A stretch of DNA of 64,000 nt from Zarea fungicola. Its lineage: Eukaryota; Ascomycota; Sordariomycetes; Hypocreales; Cordycipitaceae. Under the pieces are notes generated by a model. That model saw nothing but the letters and a program-made list of their open reading frames with translations. It had not been told where the DNA came from and searched no databases. Location of the stretch: positions 1 through 64,000 of the forward strand of contig FWCC01000173.1 in assembly GCA_900169235.1 (NCBI GenBank). The letters are read 5' to 3'. This document shows, in pieces, positions 1 through 10,869 of the stretch; position 1 is the first letter of the stretch; each line of letters begins with the position of its first letter. The translations under genes and the position numbers were made by a program.

Positions 1-436
1 TCATGGCGAGAGTGCCGACCGAGCCTCATCCGGGCTCAGCCCGTTACAAAACGCCTTAATAGAATCTATATACCGATATTTATACCCCTTCTAATAGCCT
101 AGGCGTTAAAAGGCTATTTTTAAGGCGTAATTTAACTAGAAAGACATTGCCTATTAGCCGCCTTATTATATATAAGATATAGAAGGGAATTAATAAGAAA
201 AACAGCCAAATTATCGCCGCCTAGACATAAATAAACGTTCTTATATAACAGGTTACTAATTTATAAGAGAAAAAACGTGCAAAAGTTGTACCTAATCCTA
301 ATTAGAAGTTTATTACAGTCCTTGAGGTCGCAAAGACACGTCGCCAGCTTGACTAGCAATTACTTAGGATTGAAGAGGCTGGGATAATTGATTTTTCGGA
401 TGCTGATATCTCTAATAGTGAGGCTATTAGAGCATA
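1..436 (+). mobile_element. Decayed DDE transposase C-terminus (RIP-like relic)
   Basis: One frame from about 270 to 436 reads as a basic stretch (KRAKVVPNPN, stop, KFITVLEVAKTRRQLD, stop, QLLRIEEAG) ending at a TAA. This resembles the tail of Fot1/Pogo-type transposases. Both internal stops are TAG where CAG would fit, as repeat-induced point mutation (C to T) would produce. The left part is A+T-rich with many stops. The element begins outside the window, no terminal repeat is visible, and the family assignment is by resemblance only. Confidence 0.45.
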
Positions 437-1027
437 ATTATTTGATAATTAATTAAATTTATTTGTGGTTGTTATGAGAGAATTTCCTCGCTGGCAGTAT
501 TGCAATTTGGTGGCTCCTAAGTGGGGTGACTCTCAGGTGGGTGGCCCTACGTTAAGCCAACTAGTCAGTTACCATCCGTGGTTGGCGCTGAAAATAGTCT
601 GTATCAAAACCATGGCATAATGAGAGTATTCGCGAAACCGCTGCTGAGACATGGAGCTTCCTTTCCAAAACGTCGTACGCCCCTTCAATTGAGTTTAGAG
701 TCTTGGATTGTAATATCAGTATCAGACTTAATCAATTGAGCTAGCCACCCTCCTTGAAAGGCATGATATTTGCAACGAGAAAGGTGAGGCGGCTCTAAAT
801 TACATTATCACGGCTCTTGGTCAGTCCTTCATGTTCCCTCTCACCAAGTTTGCAGCTGCTAGGCTTTTCAATTCGGAGAGAGCGTGTCTGTCTCTTCATA
901 CAAGTCAGATTAAGGTTGACATTTCCTATCATGTCAATCGAGGAGCCCACCAAATCTTACAACAGAGAGCAAAGAATATAGTAGGACAGATAAGAGATAA
1001 CTAATATTAATTAATTCTCAATCTATC
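437..1027. other. Intergenic, no gene seen
   Basis: This non-coding stretch lies between the transposon relic and the end of the epimerase-like gene. No open frame has family resemblance. It may contain more relic sequence. Confidence 0.5.
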
Positions 1028-2183
1028 TCATGCCTTACCATGTAGACCAACATATTGACTAATGATGTCGATCACTGCGTCTTCGTAAGACTTAAAGCGG
1101 AATCCCAAGTCTTTCTCGTCCTGAGAACTATCCACAAGGCCTTTCAGAGTAGGGACAGATGAGCCCAAGGGGAACGTTCCTGACGCAATAGCTTCCGGGA
1201 ATGAGGCCTTGACTATGCCGATGACATCATCCCAAGCAAATGCATCCGGCTTGGTAGCCGTGTTCAATGCCGGGAGTATTTTCCTTGCGGAACCTGGTGT
1301 GACAGTTATGCCTAGTGACTTGATATGAGCCTTGGCGACGTCGTCAATATGCGAGAAGACTGAGGCGACGGGCATAAATGGAATCCCGAGAAGTGGCGCC
1401 AAGGGAATTGTATTTCCCGCGGACACTAACTCGCTTGCGTTATCAATCAGCTCATTACGGCCAACTGTGGTAGCGGGGAAGACAACGACTACTGAATAAG
1501 CAGGTTTGATGTTTTTCACATAATCAAAGACTGCCTGAGCTGCAAGAACTTTTGAAATGGCGTAGGCAAACGGCTCCGGTGCTTCTTTCGGAATGTTTGC
1601 AACTAAATCATTTGAAATGGGACTATGACCTTCATACTCTCCGTTAGAGGACATTCATCTGGAGGCTGGCTGGCGTTTACTCACAAGTGACAACTTCATC
1701 ACTGCCTGCAGTAAGAGCTTTGAAGCTAAAAAGTGTAGAGATTGACGAGGTGACAACTACTCGGCGCACAGTCGCAGACTTCGAAGCAGTCTTTAAGATA
1801 TTCTCCGTCATCTTTACTGCTGGACCAGCAAATTCAGCGACGTTGACCACTTTGTCAGCACTGCTGAGCTGAGGAGAGGCTACGTGAATAATGTCCGAAA
1901 CTCCTTCCATATGAGTGTCAAAGGCATCTTCGGTAGAGAAGTCGGGAACTTTGACAAACTCGATTTGTCCGATGAAAGGCTTGACAGAAGGTGCACAGCT
2001 AATTTTCTCAACCTGGGAGCTCGACCTGACTACAGCGCGGACATTATATCCCGCCTGCAGTGCCTCTTCGAGGACTCTAAAGCCAATGTGACCTGATACG
2101 CCTGTAATCTGGTAGTAGAATTAGCATGAGAATAAAAATCAGTTTATTGAGTAGATTTCGCCCACAAGAATTTTGTCAGCCAT
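1028..2183 (-). CDS. NAD-dependent epimerase/dehydratase-family reductase
   Basis: I read three exons: 2166-2183, 1685-2108 and 1629 down to 1028, joined by introns with GTGGGC and GTGAGT donors, giving about 347 residues. The start is ATG at 2183. The N-terminus after splicing reads MADKIL-ITGVSGHIG, the glycine-rich Rossmann motif of extended short-chain dehydrogenases. It is followed by a hydrophobic strand ending DIIHVASP, then VVVTSSIS, and a Tyr-x3-Lys-like segment (YAISK) after the second intron. This layout fits the GRE2/dihydroflavonol-reductase-like group, which reduces carbonyls with NAD(P)H in the cytosol. The substrate cannot be read. The exon 2-3 junction (VVTC-HSPIS) was chosen because it is the in-frame acceptor that follows a CTAAC branch site. 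The gene looks intact. Neighbours give no pathway clue. Confidence 0.8.
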
Positions 2184-5100
2184 TTTGTTTTCTGTTTTGA
2201 GTGATGGAAAAGAGACAATTCTTTTGCAGAGTAGTTACTGAGTCCCAAATCAGAGGTTCTTCACGGTTTAAATATACATTCGAACACTGCCCATGCTCAA
2301 AGTCCGCTGAGCAGTCTTCAATGAAGCCCACAACGTTGAGTGCATCCCTGCTTCGGCGGAGCGATTTTGACAAATCTTGGATTTATGCGTGTTATTATGT
2401 CCGCGTCAAAGGAAATGTACACGCAGGATATATTTTGTACCACAGAAGTATTGGCTCAAACAAGCCGGAGATGCCTAATACCAGAACTAGATGCTCTGCC
2501 AGGTATCCTTCTCGAGAGTGGTGATTGGTTCGGAACTAGAAAGGTCCACTGCACTCCGCAGGGCGAATGATCTGGCTACTCAACTCCGTGAGATCCGATG
2601 TATTTTGCTTGCTTGTAGCTGTTAATACTTCGCATATAGCATTAGCATCCGTGATAATGTAACGCGCTCTTCATTGCTTGTGAAACGCTGCTCCCTCGAT
2701 TCGCTGCGTGTCAAAGTTGACAATGTTAATATAATTGTACCGATCTGGAAAGGCCATTTTTACGTATTAGATGATGCCATTATAAAGAGAAAGAATTAAA
2801 GTAGTAAGAAGTAAGAAGAGAGATCCGGAGAGTCTCTCCTGGAACATCATATGTCAGGACTGACAACGGTGTGGATTGAATAGGCAATCGTTGAGCATGG
2901 GCATCCAGCAGGCGCCAGCCCAGACCAAAGATAAATAATAGAGCATCTGCAGAGTATTTTCGCAGAGACCGTGTTAAAAAGCTGCAAAACTGCATCTAAA
3001 GCCACAAGCGGGGAGTGCGCTTCAGCCCAGCAGCCCAAGGTACGTGGAATCTCCGCCTCATCTCCACACGCGTGTCATGTCAGTCTACTGCTCGTAAGCA
3101 TCAACGCCTAGTACTAAACAACCGTCGGCAATCAAGTAATATGGTCAGGTGTCGGTCTAAGGTTGGCCAAGTACGGATAAATGACTCACTAAGTTTAGAA
3201 GTGAAGACTTTGCTGGCCAATCGAAAAGGGCAAAAGGGATACCAACAATACATCCACATGTAATATTCGTCAGATTGGCTGCATCTCCACTGGCGGCGGA
3301 GCGGACTTACACTGGTGTGCAAGTAAGAGCTGGGATGGAGTCTAGCATCAGAACATGGAAGCTCGGCGGCAACACACAACAGGAAACGTTACAAAGAGAG
3401 GCCATAAATACATCACTGCATATTTCACATGTGTAGTTTCTGCTTCCAAATACTTCGGTAAAAATTGCCTCGGACTCTTGCTCTTCGAGTTACATTAGGG
3501 TTGTTACGAGTGTAGGTGTAGCCACAGTATAAACTGAAGCTTAACATCACTGAATTGTATTTATATGCCGGTATGAATGCATCAACGTCTATTTCTTTGC
3601 GTAAAACAATAATTAAGGTAACGCGATTTATCCACTAACAGTTTCCAGGAGTCGCTTCGCACTCATGTCGTGAAATTGATGTCTTTGAATGCCATGCCAT
3701 TTTTCCTAAATTTAAACGCTTGCCGCCAGACCTCCGCAACCACAGTGTCCCGGCCTTCCCGCTTCATCAAACGTCTGCCCCCGCAAATCTAGACTTTGTT
3801 TAGAATTGAGTGCCTTGATAACCTCAATCTTTCCGTGCAAAAGAAAAAAAGAAAAAAACCCTTCTCCCTGCTGAACTATGAAGCGCCGACTTCCTTGGAA
3901 TAGTATAGAAACTGAGTTGACCGCAACGCAAGTGTTCAAAGACTTTTTGTTGGTAACTGTCCAAGGAGTTTCTATAGTAAGCGAAGTAAATATAAGCCTT
4001 GGTCTAAAATGGAGACCAGAAGCTGTTCCTGAGCAGGCCACTAGACAGTCATTGATTATCTGACCGACAAGACAACTTCGCTTACATTTTAAATTCCTTT
4101 AAATTGCCAACTAATACAAGGAAAGTGGAAGGGATTATCAAAGTCCAGGATCCTAGCTTAATATGGGACGACGCGACAGGGGGCCATACATTGCGGCTCC
4201 AATAAGAGAAGCGGCCAAGAAGCGTGAAAATCGGTCAGCATGAGCAACTCCACGAACAAATACGCCGATATCCGGACAGGAGTGGAAATAGACAAGACCA
4301 TCGGCGAGATAGAAGGTCCGATCCGTGTTAAAATTAGTCCTGTTTAGCTATGAAATGCAGGAAGCGTTCATCTATGCTTTTCAGACTCATCAGCGACTGT
4401 CTGGTTAATCCGCGGTTCTGCGCAATAATTGTCACTCGCGATGCGGCTCTTTCTGTGTCTCTCTCAGTCAAAAAGCGTATGGCATTCAGGCAGACACAAA
4501 TCGTTCCCAACTACACCCAACTGTAGCCACAACGGAGAATCGAGTTGAAGTCCGTCTTCTCTCAAAAGGATGTTTCGTACTGTTACGACGAAAGCCGGCT
4601 TACCCTGAACGGGTCGGTCAGCGGCGACGATCTCTGCCAGTATTCCACAAACAAGTCAAATCGCAGCAAGGCGAAACCCGCGCCGCGGTGCCTTAAAAGT
4701 GGATATGTAATATCTCGCCACAGAATGGATTGATTAGCCTTCGGTCTATGGCCAATTGCGATCGCCGTTTCCGCTTACTTTCGGTCGACAGCCTACTGGT
4801 ATGACAAGTCAATTGTAGTAATGAGCACTTGGCTTTGAGCTAGTACACATTGTGACCGGTACGAAGCGACCTGCCCCCTGAATGCAGAAATGATACTCTC
4901 TTCTTGCTGGGATATCTAGCTTCCACTTCAAACAGCCCAAACAAGGCCGAGCCTTCAAATCTGACTGTATCGGAGCGGAAGAGGCTTGTTGTGGCACCGT
5001 GTTCTCCACCGATTATCCGTCTTTGGGGCTTTTACCCGCAAGACAGTGGGAAATGGTATTGAATACCAATGTACTTTGATTCATATAATTCGGAAGCATC

Positions 5101-5378
5101 CATTTGATGAATCTGACAAATAATACAGCTAATTTATAAAGAAAGTAAAGATTTCCGTGATTTTCTTGATTGCATCGATGGCATGCACTGCATCGAGATA
5201 ACTCTGGTATACTGCCATTCAAGTCTAGTTTAGTCTATAGATACGTAACAAACAGAATATCAAATAAAAGCAGCCAAAAATGTCGTTTCAATGCATAGTG
5301 GAGTAAATCGTGTAATCATAACGAAGGAAATATCTAACGATGGGAACCACCGCTCTGTCCGTGCACAGTCCGCCGGAT
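2184..5378. other. 3.2 kb gene-poor stretch
   Basis: Only short unrelated open frames occur on either strand. None has a signal peptide, recognisable motif or plausible exon chain. I see no RNA gene or long repeat. Confidence 0.5.
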
Positions 5379-6437
5379 TCACGACTCCTGGCAAACTTCC
5401 ATAATCTCAGACGCCGAGGCGCCGTCTAGCCCCAAGGACTTGAGTGTTCTCCCATTACATCTGTAATCCGTGCAGCTGATAGTTTCTGCCAAGGAAATCA
5501 ACATGTTAATTACTGGTGTCGCCACGCTGGCCTTTGCACCTAAATCGGCGCAGAGTACGAGCCAGTACGGTACGTCCTGGCTGAGGAAACGTTTCTGTGC
5601 GCCTTTGCTGTAGTTGTGGGCATCCGTATTGTTTGCAAAATCCCGAAACGTTTTTTCCTGGCGGCCATAGTTTGAATTATACAGCTCCAGGGCCGAGGTG
5701 GCATGGCAGTCGTAAGCCGCCGCAACAGCCAGCCTTTCTTTGTCGGCAGCTTCAATGATGCTACACACACCGGAGCTCATGCCTTCCCTGTAAAAGTAGA
5801 AATCACCATTGGTTGTCTCAATCCAGCCCAAATTGAGAAGTGCGGTGGGAACATGGACAACGCCGTTTACTCCAGAGAAGAAAATGTCCAAGGTGGTTGG
5901 TCGCCAATGCAAGGGTACATTGAACAAATCTTCCAGGTCCAGCCGATCGTCTGCCGTCAACTGATCTGCCGATGGACCGATCTGAAGGCGTTTCTTGATT
6001 CCTCTTATGATGACACCATCTGCATTGACTCTGGAGCTGTATGGCGAAGTCGCGGTATCGAGAACGGCTTTGGCGTTCAGCACCTGCTTGGCTTTGATCC
6101 CTGCCGCATTTCCAGTGATGAAGACGACAATTGCCTTTGAGAGATCTCTCTGCGATAACAGCTTCAAGACATCATCGTGTCCTTGAGAGGGAATTGCAAC
6201 AATGATAACGTCATCCGGCGTGGATCCGGCATCACGGAAGCCCTCGTCAACCGTGATAGGAACCTGTCCCTCGAGCACGCCAGAGGATTCCAGAATGTTG
6301 TTGTTCTCCTGAAGTCGATGGAGTGCTCCGAAATGTCCTGGCATTGATCTCAATACCACATCATAACCGCGACTGGTCATGTCGAAGGCAAGTGCACAGC
6401 CAACATGACCGGCTCCAATGATGCTAATTGAATTCAT
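5379..6437 (-). CDS. Opine (octopine/nopaline)-dehydrogenase-family oxidoreductase
   Basis: A single exon of 352 residues from an ATG at 6437. The N-terminus MNSISIIGAGHVG is a dinucleotide-binding GxGxxG fold. The central NGVVHVPTALLNLGWIE stretch matches the conserved Asn/His-Pro region around the catalytic histidine of opine dehydrogenases. These enzymes reductively condense an amino acid with a 2-oxo acid using NAD(P)H. Length fits the family (about 350-400 aa). Fungal members are mostly uncharacterised and may act on other substrates, so only the family is claimed. The gene diverges from a multi-pass membrane protein across 549 bp, which raises but does not prove a shared role. No intron or break is visible. 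Confidence 0.85.
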   Translation of the reverse strand: MNSISIIGAGHVGCALAFDMTSRGYDVVLRSMPGHFGALHRLQENNNILESSGVLEGQVPITVDEGFRDAGSTPDDVIIVAIPSQGHDDVLKLLSQRDLSKAIVVFITGNAAGIKAKQVLNAKAVLDTATSPYSSRVNADGVIIRGIKKRLQIGPSADQLTADDRLDLEDLFNVPLHWRPTTLDIFFSGVNGVVHVPTALLNLGWIETTNGDFYFYREGMSSGVCSIIEAADKERLAVAAAYDCHATSALELYNSNYGRQEKTFRDFANNTDAHNYSKGAQKRFLSQDVPYWLVLCADLGAKASVATPVINMLISLAETISCTDYRCNGRTLKSLGLDGASASEIMEVCQES

Positions 6438-6986
6438 CTTGAAACTTCAAATGTCAAAGCCTGGAGAGGTAAATGAGCTTGGAGGAAAAATAATTGATTT
6501 TATAGATTAATCGTTGTTTTAATTGATGTCTTCACGCGGCGCAGAACGATACTGGAGCCGGGACAGACTGGGTTTTTATAGGGTGATCTTTGAACAGTGC
6601 AACTTTCCGGTCGAGTGTGAAGCGGACTTGAAGTTTCGTGCCACTATTCTCATAACTATCACTAAGAGCTACGTCGAATTCGACTTCATCTCGGACACGT
6701 ATGGTGACATCAGACCGCGCAATTTGTGCGTGTGAATTGCGTGAGAATTAAGCTAAGCATGAGCCATTTGTGCGGATTGTCACTATGGCGATTGTGCCGC
6801 TCTTTCCTTTGTTTGGAAATAATTAAAATAAGCCGGCAAACGCTTCCAATTTTGGAAAATCGGAATTACAATTTTGATTAAACTCTTTTTTGACTTTAAC
6901 AGCGAAAGCCGCCGTTATATTCTAGCTAATAGTCAGTTTAACAGTTTCTAAATTCTACCAGCATTTCAGCTTGTGTTTTCTGAAGT
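6438..6986. promoter_or_regulatory. Shared divergent promoter region
   Basis: 549 bp separate the starts of the opine-dehydrogenase-like gene (minus) and the membrane-protein gene (plus). The right part is A+T-rich (about 6810-6960). No specific binding site is claimed. Confidence 0.45.
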
Positions 6987-8750
6987 ATGTCGCCTCAAGT
7001 CCAATTTCCGGAGAAAGACAGCGGTTTGAGAACCGGTCCTCTCAAATCCGCCTGGAAAAACCTATGTTGGGCGACTTTCCAGATCTGGAAGTGGTCAGTC
7101 CCGTATCGGAACAGCCACCGCCCAGATGACGCCACGTATGCTTCCGTTTGGAGCGCCAACGTCGGCCCAGAAGATTTTCGACGTCTTGTCCACCTACATT
7201 TTCCAAGCCTCGATCCTGAGAGGCTTCCAACCAACGAAGCACAATGCCGTGCCTTGCTTCGCCAGAAATTCAGTTCCGCGAACTCGGTTGGTGGGGATGT
7301 CGGCGAACATCAGAACCAGCGTTCCTCTCAAGATTCGGAATGGTATAAGGCAGAGGAAACCTGGAAAGAAATACCTTGCTCCATACGCTATGCTCTAGCA
7401 GCTTCCAATGCTCTGAACCTTGAGAAGAAGCTACGCTTGGTTCTCACACAGTCTTATCACCCAAGCTTTGGCTTGAACACGATGACACGATCCACCGCCA
7501 GCATTACAAAGATCTTTCGAATGTGGAGGATTGGTTTTGGTTCGGCCATCAGCCGCCAAGAAAGAATTTGTGTTTCCATCTTCTTCGTCATACTCGCATT
7601 TAGTGCCGTATATCCGGACGTAGCAGCAGGCTTCCTCGGCGAGCGATCCTACAACCAGCGGTCTATCGGCGGTCGAATCATGACTCTGATTCAGCTCTTC
7701 TTCCTCTGGACGTATCCTTTCCACTCCTTCTGGCTCGTTTTTACATGGAGTCTAGAACGACTGTTGGGGGCATTCGTGGGCAATTCCATCTATGCCCTTG
7801 TCGCTCTCGTCCCAAGAGTGAGGGCATCATACAACGCAGCTTGGTTTCGCACAATGACGTTGGTGCTGTCCATTTGCTGGCAGGTTGGCGTGCAGTTCTC
7901 ACCTGCCGTCCGAGACTACCTAACTCGTCTCCTGACCCGTCATCAGCTATCATCCCAGAGACTTGCAGACCCAAATTCAAACAGCACTGCAATTCCCAAG
8001 GAGACTCACTGGGAGCTTGTGTCTCACAGTGCCTTTATCAACAACCACCTGCGGTCGGGCGATGCGCCATACTCGTGGCAAGAGGTTCCCATAAAGGTGC
8101 GCATCGAGAGATATATTCAATTCACGGGAACTTTTACACTTGGGCGATCTGCGGACCAGCTCGTCGCACTACTCAAGGATGACATGGAGCGTGTCATCAG
8201 TACTTATGAAGATTACGCATCCAGTATCCCCGACAACAGTGCCAGCATACTAGACAAGGCTGATAGCCACGCTGAGCCACGCTGGCCAAAGCTGATACTA
8301 GTCTTTTTCGACATTGGTCTTTTTGCATACATTAACTATTCATTCTGGAGACAACCATTTACATTCAACACAACAATTGCGTACAGCACAGTCGTGATAA
8401 TAAAGCAGACTATCCTTGCTGTGCGGCGATATCAGACGGTAAAAAGTGCCGGCCGACTTTTTACCAACATGGTATCCGTCAATATACTCGGAATGCTACT
8501 CGTGTCTACACCAGTCACTGTCAATCCCAAAGTTCTCGAGAATGACACCAATATGGTGGTGCTTACCCTCGCCATGGTATTCGCGACGCTGTTCCTTGTG
8601 GAGCTGATCGCACCAACTATTCTTCTGTTAGCATCACACGCCGGTAAGATTCTGGCTAGGATCAAATCTGGCTTTGTGTCTGAAAGAAATGTCAAGAAAG
8701 GCAACACTGGTGGGACTGGCCGCGAGACAAGAAGAGATTGTGTGGTGTAG
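6987..8750 (+). CDS. Multi-pass membrane protein, family not recognised
   Basis: A single exon of 587 residues starting at ATG 6987. The first 190 residues are soluble and tryptophan-rich near the start. After that, hydrophobic segments appear at about residues 193-213, 225-270 (one or two spans), 288-305, 430-448, 455-475, 490-510 and 513-545, implying roughly six to eight membrane spans in two groups separated by a soluble stretch of about 120 residues (310-430). The C-terminus is short and basic. There is no signal peptide and no transporter or enzyme motif I recognise. The divergent opine-dehydrogenase-like neighbour suggests possible co-regulation. It could be a transporter, channel or organelle membrane protein; the sequence does not decide. 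The long clean frame makes a real gene very likely. Confidence 0.8.
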   Translation: MSPQVQFPEKDSGLRTGPLKSAWKNLCWATFQIWKWSVPYRNSHRPDDATYASVWSANVGPEDFRRLVHLHFPSLDPERLPTNEAQCRALLRQKFSSANSVGGDVGEHQNQRSSQDSEWYKAEETWKEIPCSIRYALAASNALNLEKKLRLVLTQSYHPSFGLNTMTRSTASITKIFRMWRIGFGSAISRQERICVSIFFVILAFSAVYPDVAAGFLGERSYNQRSIGGRIMTLIQLFFLWTYPFHSFWLVFTWSLERLLGAFVGNSIYALVALVPRVRASYNAAWFRTMTLVLSICWQVGVQFSPAVRDYLTRLLTRHQLSSQRLADPNSNSTAIPKETHWELVSHSAFINNHLRSGDAPYSWQEVPIKVRIERYIQFTGTFTLGRSADQLVALLKDDMERVISTYEDYASSIPDNSASILDKADSHAEPRWPKLILVFFDIGLFAYINYSFWRQPFTFNTTIAYSTVVIIKQTILAVRRYQTVKSAGRLFTNMVSVNILGMLLVSTPVTVNPKVLENDTNMVVLTLAMVFATLFLVELIAPTILLLASHAGKILARIKSGFVSERNVKKGNTGGTGRETRRDCVV

Positions 8751-10473
8751 GCGTCGCCAGAGGAATTGGGTGACTCTAACCAAGCCACTGTTGTTCAGAC
8801 GCCATTACAACCAGCTGGCTCTTCCGAGCAACTAGCATAAATAGCTCCTTTGACTGTTGTTTAGATGTCTGCTTTAAGATGCACTCGCTCATGAATAAAT
8901 TCTAAAGATATGCTTCCCAAAGATACGACGATAAACAGCAGTGAATTCTGCGGTTTTGTTCACTACACCCGTCGGAAAAGATTACCTAACGATGTAAAAT
9001 CGGCGGTTGAACACAGGCCAGCAGTTGCTTGCTGTTTTGGGCTTTGAGAGGGGCTCGCGAGCTACGCCAACTACGAGCAGGGAACAAGTTGAAAACCACC
9101 CCACATGCAATCGCGAATCTAGCCTACACAAAATGAACAGGGAGTCGTGTGACAGGACACCCTCATGGGGCTTTAAGGCCGGCGCTGTTGTAAGTGAGGC
9201 GCCGTGCGCGACAGGAAACAACGTGGCAGGAGATGATGGAGAACGACTAATAATAAGGGACAGTATTTTTTTACCCTACATCAAAATCTAATTAAAAAGG
9301 CACAGGAACACCGAGGGAGGGAGCGTTACTTGTCAAAGTCGACTTGCAGAAAATTGCGACGCGAGTCCAGACTCGTCTAGGCACTGATCCTAGTTATGCC
9401 AATTGCCTCGTTTGCCCTTGCCAACATGGACCAATAAGAGGCGCAAGAGCCGCAGCCTGATCATGATGGATATGCTCAAATGAGAAATTGCGTGCTAGTT
9501 TACCAGGGTGCATACTCCGCTTGTCCGCTTCTGACAGCCATGCTACACTGACTGGTAACTTCTTTGTCGCTTAGATTTGTGCTGGAAGTAAATGTCGAGC
9601 AACGTAGTCGTGCGTGCACCGAAGCTTTTACATTGGGCGCGATATATGAGCCCTCTCCCCGACGCAAAAACCATTGGAAGTATGTAAGAAGCTTCGCTGT
9701 TAGTGGCTGGGCTTGGCTGTCACTTGAAGAATTATTAGCCTCAGAAGCGGATACTAATTAAAATGGTGCATTTACCCGCGGGAGACTTCCCCGAGGCGGC
9801 CAGACTGCTTTCAGACGTTCAATCCGTATGCCTCCACTGCGTCTTTATTCCCTACCCGTCGCTCGTGCAGCTGGTAGAGTGATTGCATCCCGCCACCCCA
9901 GCCTGCCAGCAAATCTTTCTCATCCTTTACCTCTTCACCAGCATGAGTGAGTACAGCAAAAAACTTTGCTCGACACTATGGAAAGAGAAATAAAATCAGA
10001 AAGCCCTGCTAGTAGCAGCGACGGTTCCAGTTCACCGCGCAATTGGAGCCCAGTTGCCGCGAACCAGTCTCAGCCAAGAACTGCAGCACAGATGCGAAGC
10101 ACAGCGCGCGTGTTCGTGCACGTTATGGATTGGTTCCTACCGACTTCGACAGCCACAGGCCCGCCACGAGCGTATAATGGGTCACAAATCAGCGACACTC
10201 TACGACGAATTGTGAAGCACGACCATTCATTCGTGCAGCTTCACGCGCTTGCATCTTGAATTAAAGATGCGAAATTAAACTGCGAAATTTTGGTCAAAAT
10301 AGTTAAATTGATGCAGTTTAAGCTATGTAAAGGAGTGTAAGAAGCAGAACCCAAGCAGACCTGAGAATAGGTCACGCATAGGCGCTCCATTGGTGAGGTT
10401 AGGTGACGGCATGTGACGACCTCTATGTAGGGCAATGCTCTTAGCCTAAGCACCCACTTCCATAGACGACCGC
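8751..10473. other. 1.7 kb without a supported gene
   Basis: A 97-residue open frame at 9966-10259 is Ser/Pro-rich with no motif, and a very short frame starts at the ATG at 9763. Neither is supported as a gene. No RNA gene or repeat was recognised. Confidence 0.4.
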
Positions 10474-10869
10474 CTATGGGTTGTAACACTTGTATGAACG
10501 GAATGCACCATGCTGCTGGGCTGTACAGCCCCAGGTATTGTCTAGCTCGCTTTGAATGCCAACATTCTGCTCATTATCGTTGCAGTTATCATCCGTATAC
10601 ATCTGGCACCACAAATTGCCCTTGGAACTAAGACCCACGGCTTGGATCGAACCTGCCCCAGCGGGTCTGCAAATTCCAAGCTGTGAATCAAAGCGGTTTG
10701 CAAACGTCGTCGATCCCACAGCGTTGCATTTGCAATCAGAGCAAGTGTAAGAGTAAATTGTGCCCGGGAGACCAACCCCGGCGAGCGCACCGGGTATAGT
10801 GGCAAGAGAAATCAAAAGATAGCCAAGAGGAGACATGGTGGGCGCTATAATCTGGTTCATTAGTGACAT
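10474..10869 (-). CDS. Small secreted cysteine-rich protein, candidate effector
   Basis: An intron-less frame of 131 residues. A second ATG at residue 12 precedes a hydrophobic stretch (MSPLGYLLISLATIPGALAG) that looks like a cleavable signal peptide, so translation from either methionine would feed the secretory route. The mature part of about 100 residues has eight cysteines (TCSDCKC, GICRP, LWCQM, DNCND, WGCTA, YKCYN), an even number compatible with four disulfides. I recognise no family. Secretion, small size and cysteine content match the usual description of fungal effector-like proteins, but they do not show a host role. It stands alone between gene-poor stretches, a common setting for such genes. 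Confidence 0.7.
   Translation of the reverse strand: MSLMNQIIAPTMSPLGYLLISLATIPGALAGVGLPGTIYSYTCSDCKCNAVGSTTFANRFDSQLGICRPAGAGSIQAVGLSSKGNLWCQMYTDDNCNDNEQNVGIQSELDNTWGCTAQQHGAFRSYKCYNP

Noticed and set aside
2201..2570. Two overlapping plus-strand frames of 107 and 76 residues
   Set aside because: No family features, and the composition looks like translated non-coding DNA.
9966..10259. 97-residue open frame, Ser/Pro-rich
   Set aside because: No motif, signal peptide or splice partner; length is expected by chance in this composition.
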